From positions 62,001 to 126,000 of the forward strand of contig WTXA01000001.1 of the NCBI GenBank assembly GCA_009773805.1: a DNA stretch of 64,000 nt, read 5' to 3'. This document shows positions 36,460 through 43,330 of the stretch, piece by piece (the stretch's first letter is position 1; each line of letters opens with the position of its first letter). A program made the position numbers and the translations under genes. The stretch is from Fusobacteriota bacterium. GTDB lineage: Bacteria; Bacillota; TC1. The notes under the pieces were generated by a model, which made no database searches, was not told the origin of the DNA, and saw only the letters and a program-made list of their open reading frames with translations.

Positions 36460-36497
36460 ATGTAAACATTATATATAATATTAGTAGTATTAAGCAA
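36460..36497 (-). promoter_or_regulatory. Promoter and AATGTTTACAT element of the orphan permease
   Basis: On the minus strand there is TTGCTT (36497-36492), an 18-base spacer and TATAAT (36473-36468). The element AATGTTTACAT (36470-36460) overlaps the end of the -10 box and the likely start site. The same 11-mer occurs at 37563-37573. Confidence 0.5.
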
Positions 36498-36551
36498 CAG
36501 ATGTAGGTTTAAAATATTACGATAAATTTCTAGCACTAATAATGTGAATTA

Positions 36552-36560
36552 TGATATTAT
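36552..36560 (+). promoter_or_regulatory. Extended -10 promoter of the redox-disulfide protein
   Basis: TGA-TATTAT (36552-36560), an extended -10 (TGn) with 5 of 6 matches; no -35 box stands out. Confidence 0.45.
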
Positions 36561-36589
36561 ATAACAAGATAATGGAAAGGAAGTGCATA

Positions 36590-36796
36590 ATGGAAATTAA
36601 CAAAGATATGACAATAGGTGAATTAGTAAGAGATTTTCCTGAAGTTATTCCTGTTTTGTTCTCTTATCATCTAGGTTGTATAGGTTGTCCTTCAGCTCAA
36701 GCTGAAACCTTGGAAGAAGCCTGTATAGTTCATGGTATAGATTTACAATCAATGTTGGAAGACTTAAGAGTAGCTGTTGAAGAAGCAAAGAACTAA
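36590..36796 (+). CDS. DUF1858 / hybrid-cluster-associated redox disulfide protein
   Basis: 68 residues from ATG 36590, preceded by AGGAAGTG. An upstream in-frame ATG at 36551 would overlap the promoter. The pattern 'i...mtigelv..fPe....l..yGlgCigC..a..eTLeeac..HGid' is clear, with Y-H-L-G-C-I-G-C-P-S-A near 24-34. The CxxC pair is the hallmark of this small family (TIGR03980), often found near the hybrid cluster protein and Crp/Fnr regulators and related to the ScdA/YtfE N-terminus. It probably acts in redox or nitrosative stress; no hcp gene is in the window. Its neighbour is a convergent Crp/Fnr regulator. Confidence 0.88.
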   Translation: MEINKDMTIGELVRDFPEVIPVLFSYHLGCIGCPSAQAETLEEACIVHGIDLQSMLEDLRVAVEEAKN

Positions 36797-36798
36797 TA

Positions 36799-36828
36799 AA
36801 AAAAGCCCTGTATATACAGGGCTTTTTT
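36799..36828. terminator. Bidirectional terminator between DUF1858 gene and crp-family gene
   Basis: Near-perfect palindrome centred on TATA: six A, GCCCTGTA, then TACAGGGC and six T. It overlaps the stop codon of the minus-strand regulator. Confidence 0.92.
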
Positions 36829-37480
36829 ATTCCTGATATTTTTCCAAGCCAGTTTTATTAACAATTTTAATAGACTCTTTATAGTAGTCAATTAAACCTT
36901 CTTCTTTAAAACGAGCCATTTCTCTAGATAAAGAAGGCCTAGAAACATTAAGATATTCTGCCATCTTTTGACGATTGAAGGGTATAGAAAAAGTTAAACT
37001 GTCTTTACCCTCAGAGATATCTAATAAAAATCTGCTAAGTTTTCCTCTAATAGATTTTAGTTGTAGATAATAAACACGTTTATTCATATAAAAGGCTTTC
37101 TTAGCTAATAAAACAATTAGGTTATCTTTAAGGTCATTGAACTTATATATGTTTCTAATTGGTATAAAAATAATTTCAGTTTCATCGCTATTAGAAATAA
37201 CCAAATTACTGATTTTATTGTTAGATATAGCCATTACTTCACCAATCATACTGTTTTCTTCCAAAAGAGCTATCATAGTTTTATTGCCGCCAGAAGTTTC
37301 CTTGGCAATAAGAACCTTGCCTTTAATGATAATTCCAAGACTATCAATATATTCATCACCTTTAAAAATAATCTCGTTCTTCATATATTTCTTAGTAGTA
37401 TAATTAAGTTCAAGCATCATTTTATCAACTTTACTTTTCTTAATGTTTTTGAATAAATCACTTTGATAAGGAACAGTCAC
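36827..37480 (-). CDS. Crp/Fnr family transcriptional regulator
   Basis: 217 residues from a GTG start with GGGGGTG upstream. Residues about 15-130 form the cyclic-nucleotide-binding-like beta roll (I-F-K-G-D-E-Y-I-D-S-L-G-I-I-I-K-G-K-V near 38-56, then E-N-S-M-I-G-E-V). The C-terminal winged helix has R-Q-K-M-A-E-Y-L-N-V-S-R-P-S-L-S-R-E-M near 170-188. There is no N-terminal cysteine cluster, so it is not an Fe-S Fnr. The family includes heme-, NO- and redox-responsive regulators (Dnr, HcpR). Multiple TGTAAA/TTTACA half-sites fill the intergenic region to the divergent PLP enzyme, suggesting autoregulation and control of that gene. Confidence 0.92.
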   Translation of the reverse strand: MTVPYQSDLFKNIKKSKVDKMMLELNYTTKKYMKNEIIFKGDEYIDSLGIIIKGKVLIAKETSGGNKTMIALLEENSMIGEVMAISNNKISNLVISNSDETEIIFIPIRNIYKFNDLKDNLIVLLAKKAFYMNKRVYYLQLKSIRGKLSRFLLDISEGKDSLTFSIPFNRQKMAEYLNVSRPSLSREMARFKEEGLIDYYKESIKIVNKTGLEKYQE

Positions 37481-37481
37481 C

Positions 37482-37638
37482 TTTACACCCCCAACTTTTG
37501 TTTACACTATTAGTATAATTTAGGATAAATATTTCAGCAAGTCAAATATTTACTATATTGTAAATGTTTACATTATTTTTTATCATAAATTTGCTCTATA
37601 TAGTGGAATATTTAGTAAATTTGATGTAAAATTGTAAA
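37482..37638. promoter_or_regulatory. Operator-like cluster of TGTAAA/TTTACA half-sites
   Basis: Six exact copies of the hexamer TGTAAA or its complement occur at 37482-37487, 37501-37506, 37559-37564, 37567-37572, 37625-37630 and 37633-37638. Two overlapping inverted repeats stand out: ATTTAC-N6-GTAAAT (37548-37565) and TGTAAA-TG-TTTACA (37559-37572). They lie between the divergent Crp-family and PLP-enzyme promoters, so binding by the adjacent regulator is a reasonable inference. Confidence 0.6.
37517..37545 (-). promoter_or_regulatory. Putative promoter of the Crp-family gene
   Basis: Minus strand TTGACT (37545-37540), 17-base spacer, TAAATT (37522-37517, 4 of 6). Confidence 0.5.
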
Positions 37639-37660
37639 TGTCGTCTGGAAAGAATATAAT
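37632..37660 (+). promoter_or_regulatory. Promoter of the PLP enzyme gene
   Basis: TTGTAA (37632-37637), 17-base spacer, perfect TATAAT (37655-37660). The -35 box overlaps one of the TGTAAA half-sites. Confidence 0.7.
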
Positions 37661-37706
37661 TCTTTCTCGGACTTTTGATGTTTATAATAATATTAGGAGG
37701 ATACTA

Positions 37707-39194
37707 ATGAGAACACTTATTGACTTAACAATCAACGAAGCAGTATTAGAAAAAACTGTTCAACGTGCTAAGGAACAAAACGTTATCGTTCCAACAATTG
37801 CACAAATGAAAAATCCTGACTTGATTCCTCAAGAAATCAAGGACAGACTGAAGGAAGTAGATCCACAAGCGTTGGACCCTATTAATCTTTTCAGAATTTC
37901 ATGGTACAACGAGCCTAAGAAGCAAGGCGGCCAATACAATGCCAACAAGCTTCCTAATTATGTGGAAATCCCATCTGAAATCTCTGGTGTTAAAGCTAGA
38001 ATTTTTGCAATGTCAGGTAAATTTTTCCCAATCGGCGCTCACAAAGTTGGACCTGCTTATGCATGTTTAGTTCCAAGACTTGTAACTGGTCAATTTGACC
38101 CTACTTATCATGAAGCTGTTTGGCCTTCAACAGGTAACTACTGTAGAGGTGGAGCTTTATTGTCTAAATTGTTAGGTTGTAAATCAATTGCAATTCTTCC
38201 AGAAAATATGTCAGCTGAAAGATTCAACTGGCTTCAAAAAGTAGCTGATGAAATCATTAAAACTTATGGTTCAGAGTCAAACGTTAAAGAGATTTATGAT
38301 GAAACTTGGAGACTAAAAAGAGAAAGACCTGGAAAAGCTATTATCTTTAATCAATTTGGTGAATTAATTAACCATTTATGGCATTATGAAGTTACTGGAA
38401 GCGCTATGCAAAGCATTTATGAAGCTGAAAAAACTGAAAAATCAAGATACGCTGGGGTTTGTTTAACTTCAGGTTCTGCTGGAACACTAGCTTCAGGAGA
38501 CTATATAAAAGACCATTATCAAAGTGCTAAACTAGCTGTTGGTGAAGCAACTGAGTGTTCAACACTTCTAAATAACGGATTTGGTGAGCACTGGATCGAA
38601 GGTATTGGCGACAAGCATATTCCTTGGATTCACAACGTTAAAAATAGCGACATGTTTATTGGGGTTGATGATGCTGATGCTCTAAGATTATTCAGACTTT
38701 TCAATGAGCCAGCTGGTCATGAGTATATGAGATCACTTGGAATCAAAGAAGATGTTATCGAAAAGCTTACATGGGTAGGTGTCTCAGGTGCTGCTAACAT
38801 AATTATGGCTATCAAAATGGCTAAGTATTATGAATTGACTGAAGATGACTACATTACTACTGTATTGACTGACTCTTCAGAATTGTATCAATCACGTCTA
38901 GCTGAGATGAACGAAGAATTTGGACCATACACACCTTTAAATGCTGCTGTAGACCATGCTGTTTCAGCTTTAGAAAACGACATCGACTATGTTGAAGAGT
39001 TGACTTATGCTTCTAAAAAAAGAGCACACAACTTGAAATACTACACTTGGATTGAACAACAAGAGTATGATGTTGATGACTTAAACGCTCAATGGTACGA
39101 CTATGAGAATTATTGGGGTAAACTACACACAATGGCACCACAAATTGACGAGTTGGTTGATAACTTCAACAAAAAAGTTGGTTTGGTTAAATAG
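37707..39194 (+). CDS. PLP-dependent fold-type II enzyme (cysteine synthase-like), substrate unknown
   Basis: 495 residues from ATG 37707 behind AGGAGG; an in-frame ATG at 37638 lies inside the promoter and is rejected. The PLP lysine is probably in S-G-K-F-F-P-I-G-A-H-K-V-G, the cysteine-synthase/threonine-synthase type pattern. The glycine-rich phosphate loop is likely S-G-S-A-G-T-L-A-S-G. The protein is about 180 residues longer than cysteine synthases. Likely reactions are beta-elimination or replacement on cysteine-like or diamino acids, but I cannot name one. Codon use differs from neighbours (more GAC, AAC, ATC, TAC, TTC), as in strongly expressed genes. It has its own promoter and terminator and a divergent Crp-type regulator. 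Confidence 0.82.
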   Translation: MRTLIDLTINEAVLEKTVQRAKEQNVIVPTIAQMKNPDLIPQEIKDRLKEVDPQALDPINLFRISWYNEPKKQGGQYNANKLPNYVEIPSEISGVKARIFAMSGKFFPIGAHKVGPAYACLVPRLVTGQFDPTYHEAVWPSTGNYCRGGALLSKLLGCKSIAILPENMSAERFNWLQKVADEIIKTYGSESNVKEIYDETWRLKRERPGKAIIFNQFGELINHLWHYEVTGSAMQSIYEAEKTEKSRYAGVCLTSGSAGTLASGDYIKDHYQSAKLAVGEATECSTLLNNGFGEHWIEGIGDKHIPWIHNVKNSDMFIGVDDADALRLFRLFNEPAGHEYMRSLGIKEDVIEKLTWVGVSGAANIIMAIKMAKYYELTEDDYITTVLTDSSELYQSRLAEMNEEFGPYTPLNAAVDHAVSALENDIDYVEELTYASKKRAHNLKYYTWIEQQEYDVDDLNAQWYDYENYWGKLHTMAPQIDELVDNFNKKVGLVK

Positions 39195-39210
39195 TCTAAT
39201 ATTTAAATGT

Positions 39211-39241
39211 AAAAGGGTTTCTGAAAAGAAACCCTTTTTTT
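39211..39241 (+). terminator. Terminator after the PLP enzyme
   Basis: 11-bp stem AAAAGGGTTTC (39211-39221) and GAAACCCTTTT (39228-39238), six-base loop, long T run. Confidence 0.92.
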
Positions 39242-39271
39242 ATTTTATTTAAAGTAAATATTAAGCAAATT

Positions 39272-39280
39272 TGATATAAT
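39272..39280 (+). promoter_or_regulatory. Extended -10 promoter of the M20 peptidase operon
   Basis: TGA-TATAAT (39272-39280), a perfect extended -10 element; no good -35 box. TTGGAGG precedes the ATG at 39303. Confidence 0.65.
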
Positions 39281-39302
39281 ATACAAGTATTGGAGGTATG
39301 TT

Positions 39303-40463
39303 ATGAATTATGAATTTAACACAAAAGAATTTTTAAAAATATTAAAAGACCTAGTTGACATAGAAAGCCATTATTTAAAAGAAGGAGGAGAACTTAAGCT
39401 AGCAATGAAGTTGGGTGAAATAGCAGAGAATGAAGGACTAATAGTTGAATACGAAGAAGTAACACCTGGCAGAAATAATATATTTATAACATTTAAAGGG
39501 AATGAGGATGGTAAGCATATTGTACTATGCGGACATATGGATACAGTTTCATCTGAAGGCATGACAATAGAACCATTTAATGGATATATAGAAGAAGGTA
39601 AATTCTGGGGTAGAGGCTCAGTTGATATGAAAGGTGGCTTAGCATCTATGCTATATGCCATGATCCTATTAAGAAGGCAAGGATTTTCACCTAAGGGCAA
39701 AGTAACACTAATAGGTACAGTAGGTGAAGAGTGTCCAACAAATAGTGATGGAGCATTTGCCTTGAGAAAAAAAGGTAAGTTTGCTGATATGGCAATTGTA
39801 GGTGAGGCTACCAATCTAAATATAGCAGCAGCTCATAAAGGTACAATGTCACTTGAAATAATGATAAAAGGAAAAGCAGCACATAGTAGTAACCCAGCAT
39901 TAGGTGATAATGCTATCTATAAGGTAGTTGATCTTATAAAACTTATTAAAGAAAAACTATTACCTAAATTAGATGAAAGAAACCATCCATTATGTGGGAA
40001 GGCTACCTTGAATGTAGGGATGATTGATGGTGGAATACAAAACAATATTGTGCCAGATAAATGTAAGTTTAGTCTGAACAGAAGATATATACCTGGTGAG
40101 GAAGAAAGCCAAATAGTTGAAGAGATTGTAGAATTATGGAGAGAACTTCCATATGCATTAGACGACTTAAGTATAAGTGTTTTGAAAGAGACTGAAAACA
40201 GAATTCCAATGGAAACAGAGCTTGGCGCTCCTTTAGTTGTAAAATTGCTAGAGTCTTGTAAGAGACAAGGTTTGAATAGCGTGGTTAATGGGGTGAACTA
40301 CTGGACAGATGGAGCACACTTACGAGTTTCGGGTATACCTACAGTAATCTTTGGACCTGGGGATATTGCTCAAGCACATGCAGCTGTAGAATTCATAGAA
40401 ATTGCTTCGATGGAAAAAGCTGTAGCTGTATATATAGATTTTATTAAGGAGATGTGTAGTTAA
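39303..40463 (+). CDS. M20 family metallopeptidase / deacylase (ArgE/DapE-like)
   Basis: 386 residues. Di-zinc amidohydrolase fold. Metal and catalytic motifs: G-H-M-D-T-V near 77-82, G-R-G-S-V-D-M-K-G-G near 104-113, G-E-E-C with the catalytic Glu near 145, and a C-terminal histidine in the H-A-A-V-E region. A dimerisation insert starts about residue 180 (A-A-H-K-G-T-M-S-L-E). Members deacylate N-acetylornithine, succinyl-diaminopimelate or dipeptides; the substrate cannot be fixed from sequence. rlmH begins on the very next base after its stop. Confidence 0.92.
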   Translation: MNYEFNTKEFLKILKDLVDIESHYLKEGGELKLAMKLGEIAENEGLIVEYEEVTPGRNNIFITFKGNEDGKHIVLCGHMDTVSSEGMTIEPFNGYIEEGKFWGRGSVDMKGGLASMLYAMILLRRQGFSPKGKVTLIGTVGEECPTNSDGAFALRKKGKFADMAIVGEATNLNIAAAHKGTMSLEIMIKGKAAHSSNPALGDNAIYKVVDLIKLIKEKLLPKLDERNHPLCGKATLNVGMIDGGIQNNIVPDKCKFSLNRRYIPGEEESQIVEEIVELWRELPYALDDLSISVLKETENRIPMETELGAPLVVKLLESCKRQGLNSVVNGVNYWTDGAHLRVSGIPTVIFGPGDIAQAHAAVEFIEIASMEKAVAVYIDFIKEMCS

Positions 40464-40913
40464 GTGAATTTCAAAATAATCAGCATTGGAAGCTTGAAAG
40501 AAGATTATCTTAAAAAAGGAGTTGCCGAATATCAAAAAAGAATAAGCGGTTATGGTAAATTGGAGTTAATAGAGCTACAAGAATCACCTAGGGATAATGT
40601 GACTGATGAAGGCACTTCTATTTTAAAGAAGTTAAAGGATGATGAGTTTATAATCGCCTTGGCAATTGATGGAAGGCAATTAGATTCGATTGAACTAGCC
40701 AAATATCTAGAGGATACCTTCACCTATAAGAATTCCAGCATAACTTTCATTATTGGAGGTTCTAATGGACTTGATAATAGGGTCCTTGAAAGAGCTAACT
40801 TCATATTATCCTTTTCAAAGGTAACTTTTCCACATCAACTAATGAAGTTGATTCTTGTGGAACAAATATATAGAAGTCTTAAAATTATAAAAAATGAACA
40901 ATATCATAAATAA
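40464..40913 (+). CDS. rlmH: 23S rRNA (pseudouridine(1915)-N3)-methyltransferase RlmH
   Basis: 149 residues, about ten shorter than the common 156-159. It is a SPOUT enzyme that methylates Psi1915 in helix 69 of 23S rRNA on assembled 70S ribosomes. Motifs: K-E-Y-L-like start region with E-Y-Q-K-R-I, L-A-I-D-G-R-Q-L-D-S, F-I-I-G-G-S-N-G-L near 95, and the C-terminal S-K-V-T-F-P-H-Q-L-M-K-L-I-L-V-E-Q-I-Y-R knot. The final Y-H-K matches the invariant tail. GTG start, ribosome binding site AAGGAGATG inside the M20 gene. Confidence 0.96.
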   Translation: MNFKIISIGSLKEDYLKKGVAEYQKRISGYGKLELIELQESPRDNVTDEGTSILKKLKDDEFIIALAIDGRQLDSIELAKYLEDTFTYKNSSITFIIGGSNGLDNRVLERANFILSFSKVTFPHQLMKLILVEQIYRSLKIIKNEQYHK

Positions 40914-40923
40914 AGGAGATACT

Positions 40924-41211
40924 ATGGATAAGGAAAATTTAATAAAATTTTTAGAAGAATTCAGGAAAATAATTGTGACTGACGGTGGAGATTACGAAAT
41001 ACTAGAGTTAAAAGAAAACTATGCCAAGTTGAAGATAAAGGGTAAGAGAAATAAAAAAAGATCAAGAGACAACCTATATTCTTTAATCCAATATACATTA
41101 AAGAAAAAATTTCCTAATGAAAAGATTACTTTGGATTATGAACCTTGGATTGTACCAGATGAGGATAATACTATGATTTTAAAAGTGAAAAAATGGTTGA
41201 AGTTCAAATAA
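40924..41211 (+). CDS. NifU-like domain protein lacking the cysteine pair
   Basis: 95 residues from ATG 40924 behind AAAGGAG. The sequence V-T-D-G-G-D-Y-E-I-L-E-L followed by A-K-L-K-I-K-G and a helix L-Y-S-L-I-Q-Y-T-L-K-K-K-F-P aligns with the NifU C-terminal scaffold domain (DGGD.El....v.v.l.GaC..Cpss..tL...ie..l.e..P). The CxxC that holds the iron-sulfur cluster is replaced by charged residues (K-R-N-K-K-R-S-R-D-N), and there is no cysteine in the protein. It therefore cannot work as a conventional cluster scaffold. It lies between rlmH and yerC. Function unknown. Confidence 0.7.
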   Translation: MDKENLIKFLEEFRKIIVTDGGDYEILELKENYAKLKIKGKRNKKRSRDNLYSLIQYTLKKKFPNEKITLDYEPWIVPDEDNTMILKVKKWLKFK

Positions 41212-41224
41212 AGGAGCAAAAAAA

Positions 41225-41536
41225 ATGTACAAGCAGAAAGTAGCAGAAAAGGACTTAGAAGAGCTTTATGAAGCTATGTTGTCCTTAGATAACACTGAAG
41301 AATTTCATTCTTTTTTTGAAGATCTGTGTACAGTCGATGAATTGAAGTCTCTCGCTCAAAGATGGCAGGTGGCTCAGATGCTTTTTGAAAAGAATAAATA
41401 TAACGATATCATGAAAGAGACTGGCGCAAGTTCAACAACTATTAGTAGAGTGAAAAAATGTCTTGACTATGGTGAAGGTTATATGAGGGCTCTTAATAAA
41501 AAAGATAAAAATAATATTGACAATAAAGATGAATAA
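41225..41536 (+). CDS. YerC/YecD family TrpR-related regulator, probable histidine repressor (HisR)
   Basis: 103 residues. The TrpR-like all-helical fold shows L-D-N-T-E-E-F-H-S-F-F-E-D-L-C-T near 25-40, L-A-Q-R-W-Q-V-A-Q-M-L near 46-56, and a helix-turn-helix Y-N-D-I-M-K-E-T-G-A-S-S-T-T-I-S-R-V near 63-80. YerC-family proteins have been predicted as HisR, a repressor of histidine genes in Firmicutes, from comparative genomics. Here the gene directly precedes a complete his operon. The his promoter starts inside its last codons and carries a palindrome that fits a dimeric repressor site. No experimental proof in this organism. Confidence 0.88.
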   Translation: MYKQKVAEKDLEELYEAMLSLDNTEEFHSFFEDLCTVDELKSLAQRWQVAQMLFEKNKYNDIMKETGASSTTISRVKKCLDYGEGYMRALNKKDKNNIDNKDE

Positions 41537-41545
41537 TAATATAAT
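41517..41545 (+). promoter_or_regulatory. Consensus sigma-A promoter of the his operon
   Basis: Exact TTGACA (41517-41522), 17-base spacer, exact TATAAT (41540-41545). The -35 box lies inside the yerC/hisR coding region. Transcription would start near 41552. Confidence 0.9.
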
Positions 41546-41567
41546 TACTTTAGCAAACTAAATTAAT
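41544..41567 (+). promoter_or_regulatory. Palindromic operator candidate for HisR
   Basis: 24-base imperfect palindrome ATTA-C-TTTAG-CAAA-CTAAA-T-TAAT. All nine arm positions other than the C/T pair are symmetric. It overlaps the end of the -10 box and the start site, an ideal repressor position. Binding by the adjacent TrpR-type protein is inferred. Confidence 0.6.
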
Positions 41568-41586
41568 AAAGAAATGAGAATATATT

Positions 41587-42666
41587 ATGAAAAGAAAATT
41601 GCTGATTCCTGAAGGTACTAAGGATTATCTACAAGACGAAGCCTATATCCAAAGAAGTGTAGTCAATAAACTATTAAAACTTTTTTCCCTATGGAGCTAT
41701 AATGAAATCAAGACTCCAATGTTGGAAAAATGGGATATTGTTAAGAAAAAGAACGTCTATGACCAAAAATTCTTTTCTCTCCTAGATAAATCAGGTGATC
41801 TTTTAATTCTAAGACCAGAAATCACAGCACCTGTGGCTAGAGTTGTAGCAACACACTTTAGAGATCATGTCGAGTATCCTCTTAGACTAGCATATGCCGG
41901 AGAAGTCTTTTCTCAAAACAGCTTAAAGTCGGGTAATAAAAGACAAAAAACTCAAGTAGGAATAGAATTAATTGGTGCAGGTTCAATAATCAGTGATTGT
42001 GAAGTTATATTAATGGCTTTAGAGTCCATGGAGAACAATGAAATAAAAGGCTATTCCCTTGGTATTGGACATATGGACATAACTATAGGACTTTTAAATG
42101 AGTTGATTGAAGATTCAGAGACTAGAGATTATGTTTTAGAATCTATGATCAACAAGGATATAGTTGCATTAGAAAATATATTGCCTGATGAAATTAAGGA
42201 AAAAGTGATGATTTTAGCTGCTAGGAATGGTGGTATGGAATATATAGAAATGGTAAGAAATTTTTCAACTGATGATAAATTCAAGATTGCCATCAATAGA
42301 TTAGAAGTTATTTATGGAATATTAGAAGATCTTGGCTATAAGGATAAAATTTTCTTCGATTTTGGAATTTTGGCTGATTATTCCTACTATACTGGTCTCT
42401 TATTTGAAGGTTATGGTAATGGGATAGGAATTCCAATTCTAAGAGGCGGAAGATATGACAATTTAATCGAAGAATATTTTAAATCAAAGCCAGCTGTTGG
42501 TTTTGCAATTGACGTTGATTTATACATGAAATCAATGAATTGTTCTATAGATTTACCAAAATCACAAGGTGTTGTTGAAACACAGGACTATATTGAAAGA
42601 TTTAGAGAAGCAAGAAATGCACATTTAGAAGGAAAAATTGTTGAAATAAATCTGGAGGACAATTAA
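41587..42666 (+). CDS. hisZ: ATP phosphoribosyltransferase regulatory subunit HisZ
   Basis: 359 residues. HisZ is a catalytically inactive histidyl-tRNA synthetase paralogue that activates short-form HisG. The class II motifs are degenerate: P-E-G-T-K-D-Y near 8-14, motif 2-like L-R-P-E-I-T-A-P-V-A-R near 77-87, and R-L-A-Y-A-G-E-V-F. G-G-R-Y-D-N-L near 295-301 mimics the HisRS histidine-A region. The anticodon-binding domain is absent, separating it from true HisRS. It comes first in the his operon and is followed by a 220-residue HisG, the combination expected. Confidence 0.94.
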   Translation: MKRKLLIPEGTKDYLQDEAYIQRSVVNKLLKLFSLWSYNEIKTPMLEKWDIVKKKNVYDQKFFSLLDKSGDLLILRPEITAPVARVVATHFRDHVEYPLRLAYAGEVFSQNSLKSGNKRQKTQVGIELIGAGSIISDCEVILMALESMENNEIKGYSLGIGHMDITIGLLNELIEDSETRDYVLESMINKDIVALENILPDEIKEKVMILAARNGGMEYIEMVRNFSTDDKFKIAINRLEVIYGILEDLGYKDKIFFDFGILADYSYYTGLLFEGYGNGIGIPILRGGRYDNLIEEYFKSKPAVGFAIDVDLYMKSMNCSIDLPKSQGVVETQDYIERFREARNAHLEGKIVEINLEDN

Positions 42667-42667
42667 A

Positions 42668-43330
42668 GTGGATAAGAATAAATTAGTTATTGCCCTACCT
42701 AAAGGAAGACTTGGAGAAGAGGCTCTTGGAATATTGAAGGAAACTGGACTGCCAGTAGATGGTGTTGAAGTTGAATCAAGAATGTTGCAGTTTGAAGTAG
42801 AAGGAGTCAGGTACATTATCTGTAAACCAACAGACGTTCCAATTTTCGTTGAACATGGGGTAGCAGATATTGGCATAGTAGGTAAAGATACCATAGAAGA
42901 AGAAAAAAGAGATGTATTTGAACTCTTAGATCTTGGTTTTGGCAAATGTCACTTTTCAGTTGCACTACCTAAGGTCCTGGCAGAACAATATGGAACTCCA
43001 TTTCCCTTATACCAGTTCAACCATAAGAGGGTTGCTACTAAATTCATCAATGTAGCCGAAGAATTTTTTGCAGGTGAAGGATTGCAGATGGAATTGATCA
43101 AATTACACGGAAATGTAGAGTTGGCTGCAACAATAGGTTTGGCCGACATGATAGTGGACATAGTTTCTACTGGAACTACATTACGGGAAAACGGTCTAGT
43201 TGAAGTTAAGGAAATATTCCAGGCTTCAGCAAGACTTATAGCCAATAGAGTGAGCTATCGTGTAAAAAATGAGCAGCTATATAAACTTGCAGAAGATATT
43301 AAAAAAATATTAAATAAACGAGGTAAATAA
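42668..43330 (+). CDS. hisG: ATP phosphoribosyltransferase, short form
   Basis: 220 residues, the HisZ-dependent short form lacking the C-terminal regulatory domain. It catalyses the first step of histidine synthesis, joining ATP and PRPP. Motifs: A-L-P-K-G-R-L-G near 9-16, K-P-T-D-V-P-I-F-V near 52-60, G-V-A-D-I-G-I-V-G-K-D near 64-74, and the PRPP loop D-I-V-S-T-G-T-T-L-R near 161-170. GTG start behind GGAGGAC. Feedback control by histidine would act through HisZ. Confidence 0.96.
   Translation: MDKNKLVIALPKGRLGEEALGILKETGLPVDGVEVESRMLQFEVEGVRYIICKPTDVPIFVEHGVADIGIVGKDTIEEEKRDVFELLDLGFGKCHFSVALPKVLAEQYGTPFPLYQFNHKRVATKFINVAEEFFAGEGLQMELIKLHGNVELAATIGLADMIVDIVSTGTTLRENGLVEVKEIFQASARLIANRVSYRVKNEQLYKLAEDIKKILNKRGK

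Noticed and set aside
41537-41586. T-box leader of the his operon
   Set aside because: The leader from the promoter to hisZ is about 35 bases, too short for a T-box, and has no T-box sequence.
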